64,000 bases of DNA from Hetaerina americana (GCA_022747635.1 JAKTNV010000011.1:15371975-15435974), one strand, 5' to 3'; shown: positions 46,790 to 57,609, counted from the first letter of the stretch. The notes: generated by a model not told the origin, from the letters alone. Numbers and translations are program-made.

Positions 46790-47065
46790 ATGATAGGATG
46801 AGATGGGAGACTTGAAAATTGGGTGTGTAGAAGGATGGAAAGGGTGAAATGGACAGGAAGAAAAACCAATGAGTAATTTCTAGTCGTATTGGAAGGGTAG
46901 AAGAGTGTATGTTTGGGAGAGACACGAAGGAGGTAAAAAAGATGGATGCAAAGCGTTTTGATTAGCAGTGACATGTTGAAGACTATGTTGGAGGGGAGGA
47001 AACTCGAAGAGCGAGGATGAGATAGAAATAGGATGGATATGCTGAACGGAATGAAGGGAGGTAAA
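46790..47065 (+). mobile_element. RTE LINE 3' tail
   Basis: The plus strand matches the end of the RTE ORF: a WVCRRMERVKW-like start (46825-46855), an in-register GRKTN region, LKTMLEGRKLEER and RMDMLNGMKGG (46970-47062). A short 5'-truncated insertion. Confidence 0.7.
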
Positions 47066-47624
47066 ATTATTCAGAAGTGAGCCTGTTTTTATGGGGTCCC
47101 ATGTAGCGTCTTTTTAAATGAGGATAAGAAATAAGAAGAATAAGAAGAAGATGAATTTGAATGTAAGTTTTATGTTTATTGTAAAGTTTATCCAGCAAAT
47201 ACCGTAGCATATACAGTAGACTAGCAAACCGACAATACTGACTAGTGACAAGATAAGAGTAGGGAAGGGAGGTTGAGTCTGTAGGTACGTGACTCAAAGC
47301 ATCCAGACTGTGTATGCCAGGCTTTAGGAAATCCTGATTTCAAATGATACTGCTGAGGAGTAGTAGTGGTTATTGTGGGTACTTTACCGAAAGCTGGGGT
47401 TTTTTCGTCATTTGGGATAATTGTGAGTAATCGGTAGGCATGGGATGTTAAGGGAATGGAGGAAAGGTGTAATAAAATTCGACATTATTTGGAAATATTT
47501 TCATGAATTGGGAATCAACCTACTCTCTTAACGAAAGGTCCCAAGTAGTCGCAATATTTAACGTCATATCCAACGGACGGCGTATTTTAATTGAAGTGAC
47601 CTCTGCACGTTGCACCTTTAGTAG

Positions 47625-47745
47625 GAAAAATAATTCATTCTGAGAAATCTTGCCACCACGACCGCGATTGGAACTCGCGCCCTCGTGCTTGGAGGCCAGG
47701 ACGGCACCTATCTCTCGGCAACATCACGATCTCATTTTATCACTA
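47625..47745 (-). repeat. Possible tRNA-derived SINE head
   Basis: The minus strand has GCGAGTTCCAATCGCGGTCG as a B-box-like element and, upstream, GCCGAGAGATAGGTGCCGTC with CCTCCAAGCACGAGGGC. No tail is shared with other copies here. Confidence 0.4.
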
Positions 47746-47963
47746 GTTTTACCCGAATCGGTGGTGTAGAGCACAGACAAGATTCCAAAATGTAAACGTT
47801 TGCCTGGATCAATGAGTTTTTGGTCTTAGCTATATATTTCCATTTTTTTCGTGAGTCTTTAAAAATTTTTTTAAGCCATAACAGTAATTTGAGAAATGAG
47901 AACCGTTATTAATGTTGGCATTCTATCAACTACACACTTACACTACACAAAACACAACCAGAC

Positions 47964-47987
47964 ATCCGATGCTATGATCATCTTCAG
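47964..47987 (-). other. Degenerate hammerhead-like motif
   Basis: Reading the minus strand: CTGAAGA (47987-47981), one base, a three-pair GAU/AUC stem, then GGAT where GAAA is expected. Same layout as the motif at 24199 but the catalytic GAAA is lost. Confidence 0.28.
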
Positions 47988-48104
47988 GTTATGTAGTACA
48001 TCGAAATCCGGTCGTACAATTAAACTTATTTAGTGGAAAATGGTTACTATCCGTTGTTCATTAAGTTCGAATGCCACCATTTTACGCCTGAAACTACTCA
48101 ATTT

Positions 48105-48235
48105 GCTATATTAGACCTTTCCTCTCTTCCGTATACTTCTTTTCTCCTTTATACATTCTCCTTGTAAAAGCTTCTTTGCCTAATGCAATTGTTCTTCTTA
48201 TAATTTTCCTACTTTGGATAATCACCATTCTTCAA
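48105..48235 (-). mobile_element. Short RTE LINE fragment
   Basis: The minus strand contains RIALGKEAFTRRM-like coding (AATTGCATTAGGCAAAGAAG on the minus strand), matching 52435-52475 of the long RTE copy. Confidence 0.5.
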
Positions 48236-49538
48236 AATTGTGAAAATAAATTATTCAGTATATAGGAGTATTTATTCCAAAATGGTTATCAATATGGCGC
48301 GTTTATCGCCTGCAGTAGATTTTAGGGAATTACAATACTACCTGCGATTCCTGCGTCTTCGTAATTTGCTTTCGATCCTCCGGTTTTTGTATAAATTTTA
48401 ATATTTACGATAGGTTAGCGCTATGTGATCGAGAAATTCTCCCAACGTCACTGTATTTTGATAATTTTCAAGTTTTTATTATTTTCTATCAATTTATCAT
48501 CCGCATGATGAAGGTCACGACATTCTTCACGTTGCAAGTGAGTAATTTGCGTGCCTGTTTTATGGTATATCGACCTATATCACCGAGAGTTGTCGAGTTT
48601 GAATATCTCTTCCAGGAGATCTTCATGTGACGCGAATCTTTTTTCTTTTTAAGCTCTTCATCGCGCACACATGGCGCAAAGCGATCTTAATCATTCCGGT
48701 GTCCGAAATTCCAATTAAATGACTGCACTACGACCGTCAGACCGTACACTTTTTGCTGCAGCCGCCCTTCGGTTCGTTCTATTTGTCTTTCAAGCTGTCT
48801 CTTTGTTTAACCCTCTTCTTCACTCTTTCGCGGAGAATTTCCACTCCTTTTTTTCATGCAATAGGGAAGCGGAAAGGTAAAGATGAGTGGAGGGGGTACG
48901 GTCCCTCGAAGGTAAAATTCTCCTGGGGGCTGGGACGAGCAATTCAAGGAAGGTGGCTGGTGTTGTTGGGAAGAGGCACTCTCGTGTCTTGGTGACTTGC
49001 GTGCTTCGTTTTTATTTCCTCCCCCTCTCTTCCCTTCTCCGCGGGAATCGGTAAGGGTGCTAAAGAGCGTCCGCGTGGGCGGTCATGTTTCTTTTCTTTT
49101 CCTTGTCGTAAAAAGTGGGCAGCGAGCTTCCTCCTAAGAATGCGAGGACGTTGTGTGGCGAGCGGAACTAATGACCGACGCGAAAGGTCAGGAAAAAAAG
49201 AGAAAATATTTACGTCGGCCGGGAAATTTTTTTCCCCAAAAAGTGACCGTAAAGTTAAAATTGGAGAGTTTGTCCCGACATTTTATTTTCTTATTAAAAC
49301 AGTTTATGGTCCATGAAACCATGATTTCAGCCGTCAGCTATCATATTGACCCCAGTGCATGTAAACATACATTTTTTAACTTTCCTAGTCATTTTGGGCT
49401 GGTTTGTAAATTATTTTTGACAATTTTATGAGTCGACGAACTCTGTCAATATACTATAGATATCAAAAATCTCCTTGCGAAAAATTCCTAATTTGAGGTG
49501 ACAGTTTTGGTAATCCACATGTTTTCTAAGATATCGGA

Positions 49539-49540
<2 letters not shown>

Positions 49541-49612
<72 letters not shown>

Positions 49613-49622
49613 ATGTGTGTAT
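49541..49622. repeat. (AT)n(GT)n microsatellite at RTE 5' end
   Basis: TA array followed by GT dinucleotides. The RTE 5' UTR homology starts immediately after it. Confidence 0.96.
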
Positions 49623-49912
49623 ATCCCTCCCCGGACTACAACCTTGACGTGGTGGAAGGGCTTGTGCGTTCCGATGACCCCTAGAGCTGTGCTGGCGGGA
49701 GTAATAAAAATTGCTCCTAGTAGGGTCACCCATGATAGGTCGAAGGTTAGGAGCCAGACGAAAGTTAGTCCACGCAGCGTCTGTTCCTCAGTGAGGCGGC
49801 TGCAATGGCGTCTGACCCCAGTGGGGCGGCCAGTAAGTGATGGTGTCACGTTAAAAACACTATTGAGGAAGGCAACGGGAAACCACCTCAATTATCATTC
49901 CCAAGAAAAAAT

Positions 49913-51058
49913 ATGATGGACAATAGAGGTATTTTGATTCCTGGCAACCACGGGGCTCGGCCCAATCGGCCGTGTATCGTGCCCGGCGGCGGGGGAGGCA
50001 AGGCTTCCGCGGTCGTCATCCCACGAAACCCTTGCAAGGGAAAACCAGCAGCAGCAGGACAGAAGACGCAGGAGAAGAAGACCACATTAGTTAGAATAGG
50101 AACGTGGAATGTTAGGACAATGATGAGGACAGGGAAATTGGAGAATGTTAAGCGAGTGATGGAAAGGGGAAATATAGATATTTTAGGTCTATGCGAGGTG
50201 AGATGGAAAGATAGCGGGGATTACTGGAGTGATAAGTATAGAATAATATACAGCGGTGGGGACGAGAGCCAACGAGGGGTTGCCATAGTATTAAATGAAG
50301 AGGTAGGAAGAAGCGTAGTCAACATAGAACAGGTAACGGATAGAATACTACTAGTGGAGATAAAAGCAGAACCGACGAACTTAGTTATTATTCAGGTATA
50401 CATGCCACCGAGCAACCATAAGGAAGAAGAGGTCGATAGGATATACGATCAGTTAGAGGACATGATCGCGTGTGTTCCTGCAGGGAAACATTTTATAGTG
50501 ATGTGGGTTTGGAATGCGACGGTAGGCGAGGGAAGAGATGGTGACGAGGTGGAGGAGTACGGTTTAGGCACGAGGAATGACCGCGGGGAGAAAGCAGTTC
50601 AGTTCTGCAGAAGACAGGGGTTAGTCATCACCAACACTTGGTTTAGACACCACAAAAGACGCAGGTGTACATGGAAAATGCCAGGTGACTCAGGAAGATA
50701 TCAGCTAGATTATATCCTTGTTAGACACAGGTTTAGGAGGAGTGTGAAAAATTCCCACAGCTTCCCGGGAGCGGATGCAGACTCAGACCACAATTTAGTT
50801 GTTATGAAATGTAGCGTACGTTTCAAAAAGATAAGGCAGGGGCGGCGAGTTAGAAAATGGAATGTAGAAGCATTAAATGGGTTGAAAAGGAAGGAATACA
50901 AACAGGCGGTAGAGAAAATCATGGAGGATGGCAAAGGGCTTAGTACCATCGAAGAAAAATGGGAAATGATCAAGAAAGGGTTGTCTAAAGCCGCAAAGAC
51001 ACTATTAGAACCGTTAACGCTAAAAGGACTAGGAAACCATGTATCACGGATGAGATGA
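49913..51058 (+). pseudogene. RTE ORF, endonuclease part
   Basis: Apurinic-like endonuclease domain of the RTE polyprotein, which nicks target DNA. Motifs: RIGTWNVRTM (61-70), LCEVRWKD with the catalytic Glu (93-100), IQVYMPPSN (160-168), MWVWNATVGEG (197-207), YQLDYILVR and ADSDHNLVV. In the fourth motif the family sequence is GDWN, as in the relic at 10201; here the Asp position is Val (about residue 199), so nicking activity should be lost. The frame ends at 51058 in a spurious tail because of a frameshift; the true frame continues in the next segment. The Met at 49913 is plausible because homology starts shortly after. Confidence 0.85.
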
Positions 51059-52639
51059 TTACAAAGATGGATGAGCGGCGAAAATGGAAGAATATAAATA
51101 CAGAATTAGGCAAAATGAAGTACAAAGAATTGAACAATAAATTGAGGCGGGCAACAAATAAAGCAAAAGAAGCATGGTGGAAGACGCAGTGCGAGGATAT
51201 GGAAAGTCTGCAGAGGAAGGGTGAAATCGGTGCGCTGTACAGCAAAGTTAAATCGTTATCGGGAAGTAAGAAAGGAAGAGCTATGCTAACAGTTAGAGAT
51301 AAGGCGGGTAAGGTAATAGTTGACGCAGGAAAGATCCAAGAGAGATGGAAGGAGTATATAGAAGAACTGTATAGTAAAGAACTCAGACCATCACAGTTAG
51401 ACATTGAAAAAGAAAATGACGTAGAGGAAGACAGCTTAGGTCCAGGCATACTAGACAATGAGATAGAAAGGGCATTAAGGGAGATGAAACTAAATAAGGC
51501 CGTGGGGGTAGATAACATTCCCGTGGAACTTTTAAAATGCTTGGGAAAATGTGGGAGGAAGAGGCTATATGGGCTGATCCGTAGTATTTATGAGGAGGGA
51601 ATCTGGCCGGAAGACTTCGTGAGATCAGTTTTAGTTCCTATTCCGAAAAAGGTAAAGGCCACGTCATGTGAGGACTATAGGACAATTAGTTTGATATCCC
51701 ACGCAGCTTAAGTAGTTCTCAGGATCATAAATAAAAGGATACAGAGTAGGGCAAATGATTTCTTAGGGGATGATCAGTTTGGGTTTAGGAAGGGGAGAGG
51801 TACGCGTGATGCCATTGCAGTAATGAGATTATTAATCGAGAGGAATATAGAACACAACCAGGAGGTATTTGCCTGTTTCGTAGATTTGGAAAAAGCGTTT
51901 GATAGAGTGAATTGGGAAAAACTAATGAGTATTCTGCAGAAAATAGGAATAGATTGGAGGGAAAGGAGGCTAATCCGCAACATGTACATGTCTCAGACTG
52001 CTCAGGTGCGGGTGGGAAACGGGGAGTCAGGATGGGCAGTGTTAGGAAGGGGTGTAAGGCAGGGTTGCCCATTATCACCGTTGCTGTTCAACCTGTATGC
52101 AGAGGAAATGATTAAAGAGGCATGGGAAGAACTCGAGGTAGGAATGAAAGTGGGCGGGGAATTCGTAAAATCAGTTAGGTTTGCTGATGACCAAGCTTTA
52201 GTTTGTCAGTCAGCCAAGGGGCTGCAAGCATTGCTGAGTGAATTGGAAATTCAGTGCGACAGGTATGGGATGAGAATCAATATTAATAAAACAAAGGTTA
52301 TGCAATTTTCTAGAAAGAAAAAGGCCAAGCTTAACGTTAAAATAGGAGGGCAAAAACTAGAGCAGGTAGAACAGTTTACGTATCTCGATAGAGTTTTGGA
52401 CCAACACGGTCAAAGTAGTAGGGACCTAAGGAGAAGAATTGCGCTAGGCAAAGAGGCTTTCACAAGGAGGAGGGAGTTGATGACAGGGACTTTGAGTAAG
52501 GATGTTAAGAAAAGACTCGTAAAAACTTTGATATGGAGCGTAGCTATGTACGGTGCGGAAACATGGTCATTGAAGCAGGAGGATAGACGTAGATTGGAGG
52601 CTTTTGAAATGTGGGTGTGGAGAAGAATGGAGAAGGTGA
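51055..52639 (+). pseudogene. RTE ORF, reverse transcriptase part
   Basis: Continuation of the RTE polyprotein. Segment 51055-51711 contains the linker and RT entry (NKAVGVDNIPVELLKCLG, EDYRTISLISHAA) and ends at an in-frame TAA. From 51712 the same frame continues; the Met at 51823 is internal. FACFVDLEKAFDRVNWEKLM holds the motif A Asp, GVRQGCPLSPLLFNLYAEE is motif B and SVRFADDQALV the catalytic FADD (120-123 counting from 51823). The post-RT region runs to EMWVWRRMEKVK at 52636, where homology stops. Confidence 0.87.
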
Positions 52640-53740
52640 AATTTCCTTTCAAACTATCCTCTGCAACCCCTCCTGTGGCTCCGATACATTGACGACATCT
52701 TTCTACTATGGCCACACAGCATAGATTCCCTCAATTCCTTCATCTCCCAACTCAACGATTCCTCATCCCTGTCTTTCACCTCGACCATTTCATCCTCTCA
52801 GATTACCTTCCTCGATGTTAATATTACCCTCAGCAATAACAAATTCCTTACCTCTGTTCACACCAAACCCACTAATAAGCAGCAATACCTTCATTACAGC
52901 AGTTGTCACCCCTCCCATACCAAGCGCTCCCTCCCTTACTCCCTCTCTATCCGCGGTCACCGCATTTGCAACCATCCCGAATCCCTTAAGAAATACCTCA
53001 ACAACCTTCACCACTCCCTCCTCCAACGAGGATACCCTGATTCCCTCCTCCATAAAAAAATACTTAAACATTCCTACACCCCGAAGCCTGCCTCAACCAC
53101 AGACTCCCAGCCTCTCTCAATCTGTACTACCTACTTCCCAGGCATTCAGTCTCTCAAATTCATCCTCAAAGACCTATTCCCCATCCTCAAAAATCACAAC
53201 ACTTCCTCCAACCTTCTTCCCAAATGCCCCTCTGTCACCTTCAAACGTCCCGCCAACCTAGCAGATATCCTCAAATCCACCAGGCCGCTCTCAAAATCCC
53301 CTCACACCCCCAGTGCCATACCCACTCCATGTCATCGAGCAAGATGCAAAACCTGCCCTATTTTCACCACTCCACCCCACTCCATCCCACCATTTAACTC
53401 TCTCCCGCCCTTCCCCTATTCCTCTTGCACTTCCAAGAATGTAGTTTATCTTCTTACCTGTAAACTCTGCCCGTCATTTTACATAGGCCAATGTTCCACA
53501 CCACTTAACATTAGGATTAATAACCACCGCGCCTCGTGCAATCCCTCCTCCCCGTCCGCGGGTCTCCCCATCCCTAAACATGCTTCCCATCATAATACCC
53601 CTTTCAACCCGTGCTACAATGTTTCCGTCCTGGCCTCCCTTCCCCCATCCGATAACCCTATACAATTAAAAACACTTGAAATGGCATTCATTTACATCTG
53701 TATGGCCTATCAGCATCCGGGCCTCAATGTCGTTCACTGA
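52640..53740 (+). CDS. Penelope-like element: RT end plus GIY-YIG endonuclease
   Basis: An open frame of 366 codons with no stop runs from just after the TGA at 52637-52639 to the TGA at 53738-53740; I checked the codons through the whole length. It has no start codon and is the 3' half of a retroelement polyprotein. Near the N-terminus, LLWLRYIDDIFLLWP carries the RT catalytic YIDD (residues 16-19). The thumb follows (FLDVNITLSNNKFLT, VHTKPTNKQQYLHYSS, HPSHTKRSLPYS). A Cys-rich linker contains C236-x2-C239 and C263. The GIY-YIG endonuclease begins at VVYLLTCKLC (268-277) with YIG at 281-283, then LNIRINNHRASC. RT plus GIY-YIG in this order is diagnostic of Penelope-like elements. It is in a different frame from the RTE ORF and needs an upstream partner for translation. 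Confidence 0.85.
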   Translation, partial: NFLSNYPLQPLLWLRYIDDIFLLWPHSIDSLNSFISQLNDSSSLSFTSTISSSQITFLDVNITLSNNKFLTSVHTKPTNKQQYLHYSSCHPSHTKRSLPYSLSIRGHRICNHPESLKKYLNNLHHSLLQRGYPDSLLHKKILKHSYTPKPASTTDSQPLSICTTYFPGIQSLKFILKDLFPILKNHNTSSNLLPKCPSVTFKRPANLADILKSTRPLSKSPHTPSAIPTPCHRARCKTCPIFTTPPHSIPPFNSLPPFPYSSCTSKNVVYLLTCKLCPSFYIGQCSTPLNIRINNHRASCNPSSPSAGLPIPKHASHHNTPFNPCYNVSVLASLPPSDNPIQLKTLEMAFIYICMAYQHPGLNVVH

Positions 53741-53882
53741 TGGGAGTGGCCTAAAATTGTTACTTTGTGGAAGCCCACCCTCACCCCTCCTTCGCCTCCC
53801 GTTCTCCCCTTCTCCTGGCCCCTTTCCCTTTCTCTCGCACCCCTCACCTCAACAACTCCAGCAGTCATTACTTCTATATCTT

Positions 53883-53911
53883 CAGAGGAAGACGGATTGT
53901 TTCCGTCGAAA
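53883..53911 (+). other. Hammerhead-like motif downstream of Penelope ORF
   Basis: CAGAGGA (53883-53889) differs from CUGANGA at one core position. After one base, GACGG (53891-53895) pairs with CCGTC (53903-53907), followed by GAAA (53908-53911). Same layout, including the single spacer base, as the motif at 24199. Its position after the GIY-YIG frame is where a Penelope pseudo-LTR would lie. Confidence 0.45.
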
Positions 53912-54012
53912 TATCAAGAAATAACGTGTGAGTGTTCTTCTTTTTTTGTGTTTCTATATTGTGTGTTACTGTGTATTGTACTATTCGGCACTTCCGTGTT
54001 ACGTCTACGAAA

Positions 54013-54013
<1 letters not shown>

Positions 54014-54066
<53 letters not shown>

Positions 54067-54075
54067 GTATATATA
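54014..54075. repeat. (TA)n microsatellite
   Basis: Pure TA for about 50 bp, then GTATATGTATA. Confidence 0.95.
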
Positions 54076-54249
54076 TTTATTTATTTAAAATTATGACTTT
54101 TTGAGACTCACCTTTGTTTATGGGAGTTCATTATTTTTAGTTGGTTAGGTCTTTAAAATATGATTTGGATGGACCAAAACTGATCACAATGCATTTATTT
54201 ACACCTCCTCATGTAGCATAACCTGACATTCAACACTAGAATCAATCCC

Positions 54250-54790
54250 TCTATATGTCCGTATGCTTCCTGCCTTCCTTCTTCCCGTCCAAAAATCCCT
54301 ATCCTATTCCCGCTCCTTATTCGTTACCAAACGTTCTCCCCTGTATGACAGTCTTCAGCATCCCATTGCAAGTCAAAACACTGATTCTAGTGAACGCACT
54401 ATACTTCTTGCCTCCTTTTGTTTTCTCCCGACAATCTTTTCTCCTCCCCCACGATGACTGGCGCTTCCTCGTATGTTTTCCTTCATGTCCATTTCACCTC
54501 CACTCTTCTTCTCCCTACCCAAATCTTAATACACTTCAATGTACATCTCTTCAATCTTGCTTCAATTACCAGGTTTTAAGGTTTTTACGAGCCATCTCCT
54601 AATATCCTTTGTCCAAAATACTTGCGTGATAAGGAAAATGTTCCACCTGCCCTAGTTTATGAACTCATGTTTTAATATTTAAATTACTCTTTTTTTTGTA
54701 TTCCGCATAACCTTTTGTTTTGTTTACATCGATACTCATCCCATTACCATTTCGTGCTGATTTCTATTGCCCTCAAAATTCTGAATATAA
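54250..54790 (-). mobile_element. RTE LINE 3' fragment
   Basis: The minus strand resembles the RTE tail. The cytosine-rich plus strand encodes on the other strand a GRGRKENE-like tail and an RWTRKTNEEAP-like stretch near 54460-54510, with a decayed post-RT region at 54520-54780. Heavily mutated. Confidence 0.6.
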
Positions 54791-54799
54791 CTGGTAAAT

Positions 54800-56350
54800 A
54801 GTAAGTTGTCTACCTTGACTTTTTAATTCATAAAAAAACAAACGTTTTATAAAATGAATGTGCATAATTCCTCCAAAAATAAAATGATGACTGAAATATA
54901 TACGCAAATATTGTTTAATTTTTTATAATAGCTCGTAATATTTATAATTATATTAGTCATAATATTGTCCGAAATATTCCAATTTTTTATTTGCTTGTCA
55001 TTAGTTAGTACTTTCAAGAATTCATGAACATTTTTCGATAGCTTTGACAAAAAACTCATTCAAAAGTTGAAATTTTTTGAATTAGATTTGATGAATGAGC
55101 ATGCTTTTGTATCTGTGCTTATTACTATTTCGAATTGATATTCATGTTCCATTTTCTTTTGACAGGTAATTGGATTTCCTTGTGCGACCCTTGTACTCTT
55201 CGCAGCGTGCCTGTAACCCTGTTAACGTATGTATTAACACAAACGCTCCCCTTGGGATGCTATAGAAAGTCGCATTAGGAGCCCTAAATTAGTAACGTTA
55301 TACTGCTTTGTTCAAACTCTCTCTATGATATGGAATTCACCACTGTGAATAACTGGAACTGATTTCCTTTAATATGATTGAATAATTGACTGATTAATCT
55401 TTCATTTGAAACAGAATTTTTTATCCAGATAATTTAGTTGCGGTCGACTGAATGTGAGAAATTTTTTTAGTTATTTAAACTATGTTTGAACCGGATATAA
55501 TGTAGAATTTGAAAAGAAATTGATGATAGTAAATATGATAACTTTTCATTCCCTCAAATGACGATAGATTTTTGTTTACAGACCTTCAAAAACTAATATT
55601 GCATCATTGGTCTAACTCTAGTGGTTAATAACCTATGTTCATCAGATTCAAAAAGTTTCTTCTACAATTTTGAAATTGATACTCATGGATCTCCATGTAT
55701 TTCTCTCTTTTGTTATCATTTCGATGAGGTGGGTAGTCAAAAATAGCCTGATATTTTTTTACTCTGTGATTTTTCAATACGCTCGCGACATTTACTATTT
55801 TTCTGAGTGGTTTCCATGATGTGTAGGACGGTGCTCCATGGATGCATATCAATCCCAAGGAAAGCCTTGGTTACGAGTACATCATATGCTATGACCTCCT
55901 GAATAAAATTTAAAGTCCAATAATCGCCTCCATTGTCCATCGTTGTAAAATCTGTGAAAAATTTACAAACTATTAAATGGTATTGAAAACGAACAGTGTT
56001 AGGACTTAGTGGGTATAGCAAGTGTAGAAGACCTTCAGGGGCCATTCATCAGTGAATTTTGGAAATAATGATAAATTTTAGATAAAGCGCCCTAACTCAG
56101 ATGCCTTTATGTACCACGGAGAGTTTAATTACCACGGAGTAGATAATTTTATGATCGGTGGACTACAGGTACACAGAAGGAATATCTATGGAATCATCAC
56201 CTTTGCCAACCTTCTTGGACTTCCCTTGATATAAGGGGGGGCTGCCATATGTTTTACATCCACACAGCATCACGGAACCTTGGTGTATGGTGCTAAAATT
56301 TGCTACGGCACAACCGATACTTGCAGAAAAAATTAGTTCAGACATGGATT
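54800..56350. other. No recognisable gene
   Basis: AT-rich. Overlapping minus-strand frames at 55625-56045 (77 and 102 codons) show no known domain; a host exon cannot be excluded. Confidence 0.45.
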
Positions 56351-56352
<2 letters not shown>

Positions 56353-56420
<68 letters not shown>

Positions 56421-56428
56421 CATACATA
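56353..56428. repeat. (TA)n microsatellite hosting a mariner insertion
   Basis: TA array followed by CATACATACATA and ending in the TA that forms the left target duplication of the mariner. The right TA is also followed by TATAT. Confidence 0.96.
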
Positions 56429-56458
56429 CAGGGTTCGTCCGGAAAATAAGTGTACTGA
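56429..56458 (+). repeat. Mariner terminal inverted repeat, left
   Basis: Starts CAGGGTTCGTCCGGAAAATA and continues to ACTGA. It matches the right repeat over 30 of 30 bases and diverges at the next base. Transposase binding site. Confidence 0.93.
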
Positions 56459-56499
56459 GCTCAGGAAAAAAAATTTATTACACTTTTACATATCTTAAG

Positions 56500-57609
56500 C
56501 TAATATTCCTCAAAATAGGACCCTTGTGAGTCGATACACTTGTTCCAGCGGCGTTCCCATTCCTGGAACGCTCCCGCGAAGGCATCATCGGGAACCTCTC
56601 GAAGACACGTCGTCACGGCCTCTTTGACGGCGTCCAAAGTCCCGTATCGCGTTCCTTTCAAACTCCTCTTTGTCTTCGGGAACAGAAAGAAGTCCGGTGG
56701 TGCCAAGTCCGGGCTGTAGGGCGGGTGCGGCAGCGTTGCCACGCCGTGCTTGGCCAAGAAGTCCGACACGACAAGCGCGGTGTGAGACGGCGCATTGTCG
56801 TGATGCAGCCGCCAGATGTTTTTGATCGCTGGCCGGACGCGGGCGACTCGTTTTCGAAGCCTGTCGAGCACTTGGACGTAAAATGCAGCATTTACAGTTT
56901 GTCGTTCAGGTACAAAGTCGTAGTGGACGACTCCCCTTTTGTCAAAAAAGACAATGAGCATCGCCTTGATCCGAGATTTGCTCATGCGAGCTTTCTTTTG
57001 ACGGGGTGATGATGGGGTGTGCTTTGTCTCTTTGTCACTTTGTCTCTTCGACTCCGGGTCGTACTCAAAGATCCACGTCTCGTCACCCGAAACAACGTTC
57101 TCTAAAAAATGTGGATCATTTTTGCATTGATCCGCAAGTTGTGTCGCGATTTCCAAACGATTGAGTCTTTGATCATCACTGAGCACTTTCGGCACCAACT
57201 TTGCACAAATTTTTCGCATCTGTAATTGCTCCCTAATAATCTCGTACACTATTGTTTTTGGCACATTACACTGCTCTGCTATCATCCGAACACTAAGACG
57301 ACGATCAGAGTTCAGTACATCGCGAACTTTTCGCACATTTTCGTCGGTGAGTGTCGTTGATGGGCGTCCAGGCCGTGGTTCGTCGTCGACCTCTTCTCTG
57401 CCCTCCACGAACATCTTGTGCCACCGAAAGATCATGTTTCTGGACATAGCTGACTCCCCGTAAGCATGGTTAATCATACCGACAGTTTCTGTAGACGATT
57501 CCCCAAGCTTTACCGCAAATTTGATGGAATAACGCTGCTCCAAAAACTTCGGCATCGCGTTCCGTGACGTGGGTCGAGCGTGGAGGTTCGCGTTAACAGA
57601 GCTCCTCAC
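56500..57609 (-). CDS. Mariner transposase, apparently functional (369 codons)
   Basis: Cuts and pastes the element by a DD34D mechanism in the nucleus. The N-terminal DNA-binding part has two helix-turn-helix regions (about 20-75 and 86-140) joined by an RPGRPST linker (79-85). The usual WVPHEL appears as LVPKVL (138-143). The catalytic triad is complete: D176 in SGDETWIFEYD, D271 in HHDNAPSHTA and D306 in SPDLAPPDFFLFP, with 34 residues between the last two. The C-terminus WERRWNKCIDSQGSYFEE is typical. Known mariner transposases are about 345 residues. The Met at residue 19 (MPKFLEQRYS, position 57555) would give 351 and is the likelier start; 57609 is the first in-frame Met. No frameshift or stop. 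Activity is inferred, not shown. Confidence 0.93.
   Translation of the reverse strand: MRSSVNANLHARPTSRNAMPKFLEQRYSIKFAVKLGESSTETVGMINHAYGESAMSRNMIFRWHKMFVEGREEVDDEPRPGRPSTTLTDENVRKVRDVLNSDRRLSVRMIAEQCNVPKTIVYEIIREQLQMRKICAKLVPKVLSDDQRLNRLEIATQLADQCKNDPHFLENVVSGDETWIFEYDPESKRQSDKETKHTPSSPRQKKARMSKSRIKAMLIVFFDKRGVVHYDFVPERQTVNAAFYVQVLDRLRKRVARVRPAIKNIWRLHHDNAPSHTALVVSDFLAKHGVATLPHPPYSPDLAPPDFFLFPKTKRSLKGTRYGTLDAVKEAVTTCLREVPDDAFAGAFQEWERRWNKCIDSQGSYFEEY

Larger units (their letters stand above)
47070..49535. other. Mostly no recognisable gene
   Basis: It holds a possible SINE head (47625), a hammerhead look-alike (47964), a short RTE relic (48105), and a GC-richer patch at 48700-49200. The rest is AT-rich with nothing I can name. 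Confidence 0.45.
49623..52639 (+). mobile_element. RTE-clade LINE, long copy truncated at 3' end
   Basis: It starts with a 290-bp 5' UTR also found at 39898 and then encodes an endonuclease-RT polyprotein. The single expected ORF is broken once by a frameshift (about 51015-51030) and once by an in-frame stop (51709-51711). The coding region ends abruptly at 52639, where RTE sequence changes to Penelope-like sequence with no spacer. The missing C-terminal tail is represented in the fragments at 26990, 32360, 46790 and 60950. Confidence 0.85.
52640..53925 (+). mobile_element. 5'-truncated Penelope-like retroelement
   Basis: It includes the open RT/GIY-YIG frame and about 185 bp of 3' sequence ending with a hammerhead-like motif. 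The first bases fall mid-RT, so the element is 5'-truncated exactly where the RTE LINE ends. The 3' boundary is uncertain; a (TA)n array begins 90 bp later. No terminal repeats or target duplication were identified. Confidence 0.75.

Noticed and set aside
52815..53261. 148-codon Ser/Pro/Thr-rich frame as a separate protein
   Set aside because: It is a shadow in another phase of the Penelope-like RT/GIY-YIG frame.
55620..55660. Another hammerhead-like core (minus strand CTGATGA)
   Set aside because: No GAAA at the right distance and no stem II; a chance match.
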